NCBI GenBank assembly: GCA_037957365.1
Contig: JARHVA010002004.1
Span: 767,001-831,000 of the forward strand
DNA: 64,000 nt
Origin: Torreya grandis
Taxonomy: Eukaryota; Streptophyta; Pinopsida; Cupressales; Taxaceae
Reading direction: 5' to 3'
Positions 38,764-50,843 of the stretch are shown here, piece by piece. A program made the translations under genes and the position numbers. Every line of letters starts with the position of its first letter. Position 1 is the first letter of the stretch. The notes beneath the pieces are model-generated. The model was not told the DNA's origin and did no database searches. It worked only from the letters and a program-made list of their open reading frames with translations.

Positions 38764-39640
38764 ATGAAGAATCAATTTCACATATGTTATCATGAAGGAC
38801 ATGATTTTTCTAAAATTTATTTTTATTTTTTTAAAATTTACAAAGGATTCGAGGGTATCAATACTTTAGGGCATGGATATAATATCATTTTAAGAAAAAC
38901 ATCCAAGTTGAAAAGTAACTTTAAAAAAATGGAGTTCTTTATGCATAACCCTGATGAAAATCATGCTCCACATTTGTGAGGAAAGATAAGAGAAAAATCC
39001 AAATCTAGCCATTATGTTACTCATCCATAAATAGATTTAAATGAGATATATGGTGTTATTAATGTGGATGAGTCTTACATTTTTTCAAATTTTTGTCAAC
39101 ATCATAATCAAGGAGTTGATAATTATTAACAACAAGACTAAAAAATGGAGAAAATTGTTTCATTAATTGAAATATTTTAAATTGATAATACTGATTAGTA
39201 GATGGAAAAATAATGCAAAGAGAATATTTGGACCAAAAATGTTGTGATTTAGAATTAATTTTAAAGTTTGAAGAGGTGTATAAAGATGTAAACCATGGAA
39301 ATCTTGGAAAATGACATTGGAATAATATGGAAAATGGTGTAATTCAATACAAAGAAAAGTGAACTAGCTTGAGAAAGACCTTAAAAAATAATAATAACTG
39401 GAAACACCATAGGGGCTACACCTTCAACATGGACTTTTAATGAAGAAATAAATTTCATTATTGAGAAAACTTACAAGCTGATAGGTCTTATGAAATGTTG
39501 TGATAGAAAATAATGGGTCAATATAAACATGACTACAATGTAAAAAGATAAAAAATGAAAATCACATAAAGAAATTGCACCTATTAATATTTGAAAAAAT
39601 TGAAGTGGGGCATATACATAAACTTCCTTGAAAAAATCTA
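38764..39640 (+). pseudogene. Decayed + strand coding region of unknown family, U2
   Basis: Second copy of 14990-15870. It has a 71-codon open start (38764-38979) containing GINTLGHGYNIILRKT and HNPDENHAPHL. It then reads past stops through SSHYVTHP and EEINFIIEKTYKLIGLMK near 39440-39490. Agreement between the two decayed copies supports real ancestral coding on this strand. The family was not recognised. Confidence 0.5.
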
Positions 39641-40830
39641 GAATTGAAGGAAAACATGTAAAAATAAAAAGAATGTCTTATGAATATTTGGTAGAAAAAA
39701 CATAAAAATACTATGCACTTAGATTTAATTTATATTAATAAAATTAATATGATGCAATTTTATTATTTATTGTTCAAAGGAAAAATATAGAAAAATAGTA
39801 CAATGGGTCTATTTATTATAATATTTTTTGTCTAAAAATATGATGTTCAAACTTCCACAAAAAAGATTAATGGTTAATTTAGAAAGTTAATTTACTAATG
39901 TAGTTAATTATATATCCACTTAGAAAACAAAATAATAGTATAAAACATAAACAATAAATATAAACAATCTATTCACATTGAGCAATACGTCTTTATGGTA
40001 CACTATCCACTCATTCTTCTAATTCTAATGAGAAAATATGAAATATATACATGGAAAAATAGATTTGTCACTCCATCTCAATCCATATGTTTTATAAAAG
40101 ACTATGAATTTCCACAATAGGTTACAATGATAACACTATAATTTTATGATGTGTATATTTTATAAATAAAAATTATGTAAAGTATCGAGAAAAAATTCTA
40201 GAAGATATTTTGACATATATTTATTAGGTTTGATTAAAATATAAAACAAGGAGAGAATATTTAGAGGAAATATGATGAATGAATAAAATGAGTACACTTA
40301 ATTTGAAATAGTAAAGTTTAAGAATAACATTGGACTATACCCCTTTTTTTAAACAAAAATTGTACAAAGTTTACAAATGACATTTTCTATTCATTGCTTA
40401 TTTTAGGGAATGGGTGGGTCCCCTAAATGAATGGATTACTTACGATGATAATTCAAATAAAATACAACTTACATATAGCTTGTCTATAGTTCAAATATTA
40501 AAAAAAATTTACTTTTTCCACATAACTCTAAATATTATTTTAAATAATAGGTACGAAAAGCACACCACAAATATTGTTCTATGTTTATATTCACATTTGC
40601 ACTCTACTTTCTATGCATGTATTTTCAAACTGACATACACTTTTAGAATTCTTACATCATATGCAACACTTCATATTTTCTTATTTTGAATGGGTCACCC
40701 ACAAATGAAAATTAAACAAATCTGGTGTAAAACATTTCAGAAAGAGCTTCGTTTTTATATTCCTCCTCTCTAAAAATTTATATCATTCACAACAATTTCT
40801 GAAGCTAAGAAAATATTTTTATTTTGTACA
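39641..40830. other. AT-rich filler before U3 integrase
   Basis: Matches about 16925-18025 of U1. No reverse transcriptase motif. The short shared + ORF 40414-40689 lies here and is hydrophobic with no signature. Confidence 0.45.
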
Positions 40831-40929
40831 CATTAGGAGACAAATTGTAAAAACTATCAATCATTTTATTGACAACTTTAAAAAATTAATTTCAAATGTC
40901 TTGGTCTAAAGAGTACCTCGATTAAAAAG

Positions 40930-41843
40930 CATGGGAATCTCATACATGCCCTAGCCCAAGATTTTAAACCTATAATGAACCCATGGCCTTTTTCAATACA
41001 AGAATTAGATCTTATTGCAAAAAATACTCCTACCTCATCAGATGGAAAAAATTTCATTATTAAAATCACAAAGTATTTTACTAAAAGGGTGGAAGCTATG
41101 CCACTCACATAATACATAGGCCTTCAAATATATAAGTTTAGTTTTAATAAAATCATTTATCGCTTTAGAATCCCATACAAAATCATATCAGATAATGGAA
41201 AATCATTTATGAATCAGTAACTGGAAGACCTATGTAATCGATTAACATTTATCCACAAACTATTAACCTACGGTAATGACAAAGTGGAAGGAAAAAAATG
41301 ATCAGAAAAATACTTAAGAAGATTATAAATGACGTTAGAAGAAAATGGCATCTACAACAATATCATATTCTTTGCTCATATAGGAGTGTCTGAATGGCTA
41401 CTAGGACCACTACATACTCTTCAGTATTTTTAATAGATGCAATCTTTTTATTTGAAATTGAACACCCCTTATTACATTTAATTCTATGGTGCATCATAAT
41501 AAACAATGAGTATTGAAATAAGCGGACATATGAACTAGAATTATTGGATGAAAAGTGTCAAAATTCCCTTGATCACCTTAGAGCATATTAAAATAATCTC
41601 AAAGGCTAATATTGTAAGAAAATTCAGTCCTAAAAATTTAAAATCAGTGATCTAGTCCTTAAGGAAAATTAGAAAAACACCAATTTTGAATGCAAAAAGA
41701 ACGGAAATTTTTAAGTAAATTGGATTGGACCTTATGTTATTATTACCAAATTTGGATCAAGGGCATATAAAATGGCCACTCTAGATGCAGATGAGCTTGA
41801 TGAGATAACAATTATCATGCATCCAAAACAATTCTATATCTAA
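40930..41843 (+). pseudogene. Gypsy integrase remnant, U3
   Basis: It begins HGNLIHALAQDFKPIMNPWPF, the clearest copy of the Tat-type motif in the window. All three catalytic residues are encoded: Asp 41008-41010, Asp 41191-41193 (SDNGKSFMN) and Glu 41287-41289. A 12-bp in-frame loss lies between the second Asp and Glu, and frameshifts occur elsewhere. It ends IMHPKQFYI then TAA. It is followed by the U3 3' region. Confidence 0.88.
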
Positions 41844-44060
41844 TAGGGCCTAAATTTTTGATCCTCTGTCTAAAATACCCCATATTTGGGAGAAATCCTA
41901 TGCGTCACTCCTTTACTATCAATCATTCTTCCTCATCTCTCATCATTACCATCTTATCATTTGGGCTACTCACCTTCCATCTGACTCTCATCCTAATGGT
42001 GGTTTTAAGATATATGCTTTGAAAATAAATAGATATTAGTCTCAAAATGGGGTAGATTAATGTGAAATGTACAGAGGTGATAACTATGAAAGAGTCATTT
42101 AGAAAATATAATCCACTCTAAAAATAATATTTCATTATAACAACCAAATCTAAACAAATATCAATTCTTCTACATGGTTCTTCTATATGCTTAGGGATTT
42201 ATAATTCATTTTATAAAAAAACTATAAATAGAATCCTATATTTTTATCCAATTCCTAGGATTATAATCATATCTAGTTTGATTTTGTCATAATTGTTTCT
42301 AGATTGTTTTTCCCTGTTATCCTTCATCAATATTCTAGGATACTTTGTAAATTATCCATTTGGGCCTAACACCCTCTTATACATTTAATGCTTATTCTTG
42401 TCTATAATTGTTTAACCATGTTATTTGAACATATTCTTATCATTTATCTTGTAAATAAATTTTCATCCATTTCACACTTTTATACATAGTAGTTAAATTT
42501 TAAATAGGTCACAAGTCCATTTTACTTCGGTAAGTTTGTCAATACCTTATACATTGTTTTAAGTTGTTTCTTTTAGAAATTTTTATTACATCATGTTGTT
42601 AATATATAGATTTAGTTTGTTATCCATATGTAAATATTTTTCTATGTTGTAATTAAGTTTTCTTATTAATATTTATGTTATGTAAAAACTTATTTTAATA
42701 TTTTATGTTATTTTAATCCTTTGTAATTAGTTTGTATGTAAATGTTTGAATTGTATTTTTAATTATTGTATTTTGTAAATATTTGGTTTTGGTCTGGGAA
42801 TGTGGATGGTCCCAACTGAGTATTCATTATGAACTTTGTAATTTCATTAAGGAAGTTACCTCTTAAACTCCCCATGCACTATAAGTAAATGTGACCTCAA
42901 CTATCCAAATGTCACAGGTATATTCTTAACTAAGTGCAATAGTAAAACTAGATTTCCAACATTTAAAGTGGATTAGAGACACCCCATAACCTGTATTGCC
43001 TAATGATTAAACTATCCCATTTGACCACCCTAACCTAATAACTAATCCATCTACATTATTGGTGCAAGAGGGTTTACACATTATCAATTTATTAGACATA
43101 CCAGTATCTCACAAAAGGACCACCTACCTAAATCTTAGCATAGGTCACAAGTTATAACACATTCCATTTCATTATAATATCACATTATATCATTTTATAC
43201 ATTTAATACAACATAACAAATGAAACCTAACATCACATTATCTATCTAAAAACCATGTTGTCTACATCATCATATATATGAAATTAAAAGACATCCACAT
43301 CACATCCAAATCTAATCATCTCCTACTTATAATCAATTTAATCCAATATCTAATATAATAAATAAATCACAATCACATATGCAAAATATACATAAACATG
43401 CCTTATACCACAATAAATCTTATCATAATCACACAAATGTCCATGAGTCATGTAAAAAGTATATAAAATATGAGAATTATGGGAATTGATGTGTTAAGTA
43501 TGAAATACATGTAAAAAATACAAAAAATGTCTCCTCAAACCAAGAACACTATAGTCCTAGTGGTTTCCTAGCCGATTGATGTACAAAATGAGTAGTTTTG
43601 GCCTTTTAAGATTGAGATCACTAATCTACTCGTACCACACACTTATAAATAAGCCTAAAGTATTGGGCGTCTATAGTTAGACATGATATTTAAAATTTCA
43701 CATCTCTTAAGCCATATCTTTGTAATAGTGTGACCCCCTCATCTTGGGTCTACTCAGCTACTTGTAAATCTACCTTTCATTAGCTAAATAGAGTCTGAAT
43801 ATGACCTATCTGACCATGTAGGGTTGTTACATGTGAATATCTAGCTCAAATATAACCTATCTAACCCTCTAGAGCTGTTATCTATGTATCTTTATCCTGA
43901 ATCTAACCTATTTGACCCTATATAGCTATTATTTATGTAGTTTTGGTCCCATTCTATCCTAATAATATGGTTAAGCAAGCTAATAATGGGCCCATCTAAA
44001 TATCATATTACACTATCAATATTGTAAATCTAATAGCTCTAGGCAATGTTTGTCTGTCAA
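41844..44060. other. Gypsy 3' region, non-coding, U3
   Basis: Counterpart of 1034-3379, with a deletion of roughly 110 bp or more near 42180-42205. No genes. Confidence 0.55.
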
Positions 44061-45504
44061 AATTGATCTTGGCCAACTAAGCCACAGTTGCCATTGCCTC
44101 CTGTTGAAGACTATCAATCTATTCCAAGTTTTCCACACTAATATGTGGCACCTCATAACTTTAGTTAATTTCCCTCTCACTCCCTAATACCCTCTACCCA
44201 TAGCTTGATCACATTTGGCTACACCCTGATCACCCCAATCAACAACCATCAAATCTTGATTAGTCCTATCATGACCATCAACCCCACCATATCTCTTAGC
44301 CTATAGTTATAGCCTCTATGCCCATCATCTCCTCAATCATTCATATGCCTGAAAGAGCATCCATATTTACACTCTCCTCTTATAAATATGTCTTGGTCTC
44401 AATAATATATGTGGCCATCTCTATTTCCACTATCCTATATAATCTATAGTTATTTTGGTATCTTCTGTAGCTATCTAATAATCTCATACTATAGGAACTA
44501 TGTTGTCATCGTCTACCTATGCCAATGGCTTTTAAACTATATGCCCCTACTCAGGCCTCTCTCTATCAATCTTGGTAAATAAATTATCCTCTATTAGGAG
44601 ATATGACTAATGTACAAAATATCTTAGCACTCTATTAGAATGATATCTCTCTGTGTTGTAATCTCCATGCCCTATCAAATAACACTTTGTTAGCATACAT
44701 GCATAATTTATATAATCTTCCCATCCTCATTGTACCAGCCTATGTAGCATAAAAATAATGTGGTTCTCAATCAAACTATCTAATGCCTTATTATAAAATC
44801 TAATATTGCATACATGATCTCTCTTCACTCCTAGAATGATATACCATATAAACACTAGTAAATGATCAGGATTATGAACTGCTCATGTGCCTAGTTACCT
44901 CTTGATTTTCACATGCTCCTAACAATATATTTATATCAATAGTGAGGGTTAGAAACTCACAAATCTTCTATATACCCCCATATGAAGCTCCTTATATAGT
45001 TCACCCAACATAATATGCCCCCATGCAAAAACTTGATAATCATGCACCATGTCTACCACTACATCCCATAAACCTAGATAAAACCACTGACCACTCTTGT
45101 CTGGTAATAATATGCTAGTAATAAGAAAGATGAATACTAGGGTCAACCTATCAATATTATCATCTATAAAGGCCCTATCAATGCCAATCCATGAATCATG
45201 AAATCTAAGCTATATATGTCCACACAAAAATTGAACAGTCATGATCCATCCCATGACCTCCAAAGGATTGTATATCCTCTCATAGGTAATCATAAAATGT
45301 GCCACATGTCCTGCAAAGTTACTATCATCATTCTTATGATGAAGTGAAAATTTTTCATCTTAGAATTTGATCTCTCCAGCAATGCAGTGATGAGAGCCTA
45401 GTTTATCTAAATGAATGACATCATTATAATATAGTATAGTCTAGTCATCTCTATTACTCCAAAATTAACTAGCCTCAGTTGATGCATCTTTTATAATACC
45501 AGTG
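44061..45504 (-). pseudogene. PMD pseudogene, antisense, U3
   Basis: Minus-strand reading keeps ALITALLERSNSKMKNFHF (near 45400-45340), VTLQDMWHIL, a shared TGA (45290-45292) and LPMRG. It continues in 44949-45146 with FLITSILLPDKSGQW, FAWGHIMLGELYKELH and VYRR. This is the clearest match to the PMD DKSG and WG..LA.LY motifs. The gene's 5' side is separated from its upstream region by the solo LTR at 45510-47707. Confidence 0.82.
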
Positions 45505-45509
45505 GTCAT
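45505..45509. repeat. Target duplication, left (gtcat)
   Basis: Pairs with gtcac at 47708-47712. Uninterrupted copies of this site (4857, 22799, 53538) read as a single tcatcatag-type sequence. Confidence 0.75.
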
Positions 45510-45533
45510 TGTAGAGTAATTTCATACTCTACA
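45510..45533. other. Foldback at LTR 5' end
   Basis: A perfect 9-bp inverted repeat, tgtagagta (45510-45518) and tactctaca (45525-45533), with a 6-base loop exactly at the first base of the LTR. Confidence 0.8.
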
Positions 45534-45624
45534 TCATATTTAATTTATTTTTTGGTTCAAGCATTGTGATTTTGGTTCCTACACACCTTGGATGTCGTGA
45601 TAGAATTTCGAAGCAGAGGGCCAT

Positions 45625-46535
45625 TTCATTTTGCTAAGGGTTGAAGTGCAACAGAAGCTACCAAGTGTCACCCTCTGATAGCAGATCCCTTTTTTGCCTT
45701 TTTGTTTCCTTCATCTCTTTTGCTCAGGTATCAAATTCAAGTGAAAGTTGCCAAGTGTCGATGTCTGGGAGATCAAGCTAGATAGCTGGCATCCTCCGAA
45801 CACCTTTTTGTAACTTTTTGGGAAGGTCATAGAATGTGTCACATACCTAATAGTGGCTAAGTAAAATTCACCACATGATAGTATCTATGTCTCATAGAGG
45901 CACCCATGTTTCATTTTAACTTTAGACAAAGACTTTCAATGAACCAAGCAGCAACAAAGTGGAAAGTGCCAAGTGGCAATTGCAGAGGCCTTAAACTACC
46001 TTTTTTAAGAAGCAGTGGAGATCGACACGTGTCGGCATTTGGGAGATGTGGGCCCAACACTTTTGTCTAAAGCTTTCATTTAATGCATAAGGGAATCATT
46101 TCGTTTTGCTAAGTGTCAAAGTGCAGCGGAGGCTGCCAAGTGTCACCTTCTAGGTCCCTCTTTACTCCATCCCCAAAGAAAGCAAAAGGCACCACGTCCC
46201 CTCAAAAAGTGAAGCAAAAGATGCCATGTATCTTCCCAGGAGTAATAGAGATCACCATGTGTCAACTTCTAAGAAACCATCTTCAAGCCTAATTGATGAA
46301 TAAAGACTGTAATGGGTCCCGAACATTATTTCAAAAGACTAAGGAGGTGTCGAGTGTCAACAAGTGAAGCCTACCACGTGCATCCATCCCTTCTTATAAG
46401 TTTCCCAGGCAAGGAACTCACTGAGTTTTGTTTCAATAAAGCTACAAAGTATTGAGGAAGCAGGCTACGATAGATGTCGAGGGCGGATCACTCCTCAACA
46501 AAGTATAAAGAAAGTGGAAGTTGCCAAGTGTCATC
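45625..46535 (+). promoter_or_regulatory. U3 repeats with ccaagtgtca motif and G-box
   Basis: ccaagtgtca or close variants occur at 45661, 45751, 45969, 46136, 46255 and 46524. A direct repeat of about 50 bp (45625-45678 and 46096-46149) includes ttgctaag and ccaagtgtcacc. The palindrome gacacgtgtc (46024-46033) and ccacgtgc (46374-46381) are G-box/ABRE-like sites for bZIP or bHLH factors. Stress-responsive activation is a guess. Confidence 0.55.
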
Positions 46536-46968
46536 CTCTGGTGCCTTCTAGATCAAAAGGAGAGGAATTTCATAAATTGAGTAAGTGTCCTCTTCCATTT
46601 AAAATAGAATAGAGTGGCTATCTACCTATTACAGTGAAATGGAGGGAAATTCGGTGAGAGTTACTCCAAGTAGATAGAACAGTGCACCAGGTAGATTTTT
46701 GGGGCTTGTAAGTATTAAAGACGTCATCTATTTGTCCCCTATAAGCAAAGGCAGAGTAGATAGTTGAGCAGAAAAATAGGGATAAAAAGAGTAATTTTAG
46801 GAGAAAAGAGAGGTACTAGACAGGGATCGCCATGCCGCAGTCAGGGCAATCCTTAATAAAGACCAAGATGCATTTGAGGCATTGAATGCACCATCTATTT
46901 TGTCTTTTGTGAGTGAAGGATGGATTAGAATTGTGTGGGAAGGAAGTGACACCAAGAGGCATTTGAAG

Positions 46969-47005
46969 CTATATAAGATGAATTGTAGAATCAAGAAAAG
47001 GAGGA
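46969..47005 (+). promoter_or_regulatory. TATA box of solo LTR
   Basis: gctatataag at 46969-46978 is followed about 25-30 bases later by a purine-rich stretch, marking the probable U3/R boundary. Confidence 0.6.
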
Positions 47006-47045
47006 GAGAGGAGGAATTATATGGTTTTAGACTTTTAGAGTTCTG

Positions 47046-47360
47046 ACTAATAATATCATTTTCTTTTGTTTCATTTTCCTGAGTTGAAAGGTTTATATGA
47101 TTGTGTGTGTTTCTGCATCTTTTGTATGACTGGAAGATTCAATAAGAAGATTGAACACTATGCCTTTGTTGATGTTATTTGTGTCATTTGCAAAGTAGTA
47201 TATGTTGTAGATTTTCTAGTGTTGTGATTGGAAATGTTATTTGCTTTTGTCTCATTTTCTAGAGTATGAAGTTCTACATAACTATGCATGACTTATGCAC
47301 CTCTTATGTGATTAGAAGATTCTATTAAGAAGATTGAACACTATGCCTTTGTTGACAATT
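47046..47360. repeat. Tandem duplication of about 185 bp in solo LTR
   Basis: gaagattcaataagaagatt at 47131 recurs as gaagattctattaagaagatt at 47317, each followed by gaacactatgcctttgttga. The preceding 80 bp (around ttttgttTcattttc) are also similar, so R/U5 contains a degenerate direct repeat. Confidence 0.75.
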
Positions 47361-47627
47361 CTTGTATCTCAGCAAAAGGCTCCCCTGTTGTGAGCCTCTA
47401 TTTCTATTATTCCCATATTATACATTGATCACGAACTTGTCTGCTCTTAAATGTAATTGAATCATATAATAGTATCACTATGCTCAGGTTAGGATTAGGA
47501 TTACATTCAGGCGCATCACCATAGTTAGGTTTTAATTCCTACATTTTGTGTTTCTGTTTAGTCTCCTATCCCTTTTCCCCAACACCTACAAAATAGAAGA
47601 GACCAGCTTCTTTAAAACCTAGAGGTT

Positions 47628-47665
47628 GTTTCAAGCCACATTGTCCCATAGCTTGAAACTTCCCA
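47628..47665. other. Hairpin near LTR 3' end
   Basis: gtttcaagc and gcttgaaac form a 9-bp stem around a loop of about 14 bases. A second small foldback (gatgaa...ttcatc) lies at 47681-47700. Confidence 0.6.
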
Positions 47666-47712
47666 TTGTTAATTGATTAAGATGAAGTGCAATTTTCATC
47701 ATCAACAGTCAC

Positions 47713-48251
47713 CATAGTTTGGACAGTAGCACACCTAAATCTTCCTACACCACCAAATATATTAGTCCTTAATGACTACAAACTAACACCCTAACCTAAA
47801 TTTTTCATATCCCATATCCAACCTACATATCCATACCTATTCTACATATCCATATACCTATTCCCATATTATTTCCTTAACCAACTAACTCTTAAAAATA
47901 ACCTTCAATAAAATCTCTTCTAGCTCCTAACCCTAACTTACAATTTTAGTAAAACTGCTCTTCAATTATTGTTATTTTCCAAAATTAATACTCACCACCT
48001 AAGGATTCAAGAAACCATAAGTCACCCTATGTTGTATTTTAAAACTATAGTTCACCTATCATAGTTTTATAAAAGCATAATTTACTACAATTAATTTTTC
48101 AAAATCATGGGTAACAAGTGCATTACTCCAAAATACATTAATAAAACTATAACTAGGGGTAATAACCCTAGTTATTATTTTGTATTCTTCAAATTTACCC
48201 GTCATTAATACCTTAATAAATGTAATTAAAGTACAAAATGACAAAGTTAGA
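47713..48251 (-). other. PMD upstream region with short ORF, U3
   Basis: Continuation of the PMD 5' side after the solo LTR. Includes the minus ORF 48059-48244 (MSFCTLITFIKVLMTGKFEE...) and the 30-bp repeats at 48002-48118. Confidence 0.35.
48002..48118. repeat. 30-bp tandem repeat, U3
   Basis: Repeat starts near 48002, 48032, 48062 and 48092 give the same 30-bp period as U1 and U2. Confidence 0.6.
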
Positions 48252-48361
48252 TGGGGTACCTAATCCTTGTCCTACCGTAGCTAGTGATTGGAACTCACAA
48301 ACTCTTTATCTATGGTGGGAAGCATGTGGGAATGCAATCCATTCTCGATACCTCTAGAGTA
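48252..48361. other. Conserved block of about 110 bp, U3
   Basis: Near-identical to 5398-5512; see that entry. Confidence 0.55.
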
Positions 48362-50361
48362 AAATACTAGAAAATTCAAGACTATAAATTTCTTCTTTTA
48401 CCCCAAAATTTTGTATTTAACACCCCATAACCCTATTATTTTCACCTTTTACCCTATTTTAGTCTATGTCAACCCTACCCATTTATCCAAACAACTCATT
48501 GTGATTCACATGACCATTTATCCATCCTTTAATGACATTTCCAATAGGTAATCTTTATCCCAAAATACATTCTAGTCATTTTTAGTGGTATAGTGTTCTT
48601 TTTCCCCACTCCCTATCTAACATCCTAAGTCAAAACTACATCATCCCAAGGTTTTTTTAGACTATATAGGTAGCACTTGGCCACTTTTTAGTGACTAAAT
48701 AGAGTTTAGACACTAATTACAATCACATCCTCCCATGGTCACTCTAATATATTAAATCTTGTTGAGCTATGATCCTCATATAAAATCTATATATCATCAT
48801 AAACCACTTATTATTAATCCTTTCCTTAGATTGTAGCTCTCCCTTACATGGGAATTGTCAACATCTCATGGACTTATTTATCTATCCATTTCTAGAACAT
48901 ATGTCTTTGTCTCACTATTTTTCATCTTATACAAATAAACTACACACCTCTCTCCTTGACATTTGTCTTTGACTAGGATTCATCTTATGAGGGTAATCAT
49001 CGTTGCTAAGTTGTGTTCACCCTTAGGACTAGTCTTATACCTGAAACCTCTTTCCCTCACATTTATATTTGGGGAATATTTTAATTATTGTCTCAACTAT
49101 CATCTAGAACATTCCATCCCCTTATCGTCTTGATCCCCACCCCATGATCTCTTTTCAAGTGGCCATTCAATTCATTCCTCTTTGCATGTCCCCTCAAGGG
49201 GGCAATGGTTTTTATTTGAAAGACCATTACTTACCACTTCTTCAATCACAATTACCTTCCAAATAAGGTCAAATTTATACATACAAATCTTGTCACCCTA
49301 AGCATTCCACTAATTCTACCATTTATTACAAATAATTCCATTATCATAGCCCTAATTAAATAATTAAATTTTATTCCTGATTTAATATTTCCTACATCAT
49401 GTAGACCTTCCTACATGCCCATGCTATATTAATCCCTTTACTATCCAAACAACATCCTATTAGATCACTAATCTCACCCCATTAATTAAGCACTTGCCAA
49501 TTTAAAAAACAAAATATTGTGCCTACCCCCTAGTCACCTGCCTCTTTGCCCAAGCCAACCTATCCATAGCCTCTCTTACAGACCTACATCCTTAAAACTC
49601 CCTAAAACACCTAAATTAATCCCTATTTACCTCTAATCAAATATATAAGCATCAAAAATTTACATCCTCCTCTAAATTTATATAATTTTATAAAACTAGA
49701 GAATTCTTATGAATGTAAAATTCATTTTAATCCTCTGCCACTGCCCTATAAATATCTAAGCATAGAGATATGTTAAAATAATATTAAAGCCTTGAAAATT
49801 TTAAATGTATATATAATATATCTTAGCCTTCATACTCTCATTTCATCCCCATTATCCTTATATCCAAGAAGCTATCAATCATCTCATGCTTAGTTGAGAA
49901 TTTGAAGCCAACATTATCAAGAAATCCAACAAGCAAGTTAATAATCCTTGGAGAATCCATTTAAATATCTTCAAGGAAATATAAGAGAAGTAAGATGATA
50001 GAGAAAATATACTTATAATTTTTTATTTCTTCCATATTATCTCACTTTGATGTTTTTTATATCTTTTGGGTTAACTTACTATATATAGTATATTGAATCC
50101 ATAGCTCATAATTTCCAAGCATACACCATCTATTGAAAAATTAACCTTAACTGCTTAGTAATTTTGTAAGCCAAAATCACTCATTCTAAATGACTCACAC
50201 ATTGACAACACTAAATTAAACTACATTCACTATCATTGAAGAAATCATAGAATGATTCACATATTAATGCTATTTTAAATAAACAATCAAATATTGAATA
50301 ATAAAATAGAACCTAGAATACTAAAAGAAACTTCCGTTCTTAAAAAAGCCTCTCTTGTAAG
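48362..50361. other. Promoter-like and leader-like region, U3
   Basis: Counterpart of 5513-7496, with ctataaata at 49746-49754, tatatataat near 49810 and the ctctcatttcatcccc stretch. It ends gtaag (50357-50361) at C4. No genes. Confidence 0.5.
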
Positions 50362-50843
50362 TGTTAGGAATATAGAATGCATAGTAATGTTTAATAAAAT
50401 AGAGATAGAAATAAAATGCATAAAACACAACTCAATAGAAATATACATTTAGAATAGTTTACCCAAAATGGACTACATTCACATAAAAATAGTAAGTTCT
50501 TCTCTTATTTAGTCCAATAATGAAGTGATAAATTTGTAATACATCCAATGCAATTTTTTATTCACTCACAATCAGTGTGTCTCCATGTTTACAATGCCTT
50601 CATATCAAAGGAGAGTTACATATTAGGGGAAAATGCAACTACATAATTTCTACCATTAGATCTATGACCTAATAGTCAAAAGTCTAAATTTACTAGGAAA
50701 TTACAATATTTTACAATGCATATTTTGCCCCATTGGACCCCCATGGTGAGCTTAGTGGGGGGAAGTTACCGCCCCCCATCCCGCCCACACCCCACCTTTT
50801 AGGAGCTAGGCATTATAATATTATTATTCTCCACCATCCAACA
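50362..50843 (-). repeat. C4 3' LTR (left)
   Basis: 482 bp from tgttaggaatata to ccatccaaca. It has left-type tagtcaa, and the palindrome region gtggggggaagttaccgcccccc is partly altered. Confidence 0.88.

Larger units (their letters stand above)
45510..47707 (+). mobile_element. Solo LTR, 2198 bp, + orientation
   Basis: An isolated LTR left after recombination between the two LTRs of an inserted retrotransposon. It begins TGTAG and ends CAACA, flanked by a 5-bp duplication with one mismatch. It has no internal region, tRNA primer site or coding sequence. The composition is less AT-rich and less decayed than its host, so the insertion is younger. U3 holds repeated ccaagtgtca motifs, TATA is at 46970-46976, and a tandem duplication lies in R/U5. 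The family is unknown. A long Ty3/gypsy LTR is likely from its length and 5-bp duplication, but this is inferred. Confidence 0.78.

Noticed and set aside
46797..46994. 65-codon minus ORF in the solo LTR
   Set aside because: No counterpart and no motif; it crosses the predicted TATA on the opposite strand.
45510..47707. MITE, Helitron or gene insertion
   Set aside because: TG/CA ends, a 5-bp target duplication, TATA and LTR-like layout fit a solo LTR better. There are no long terminal inverted repeats and no Helitron TC...CTRR ends.
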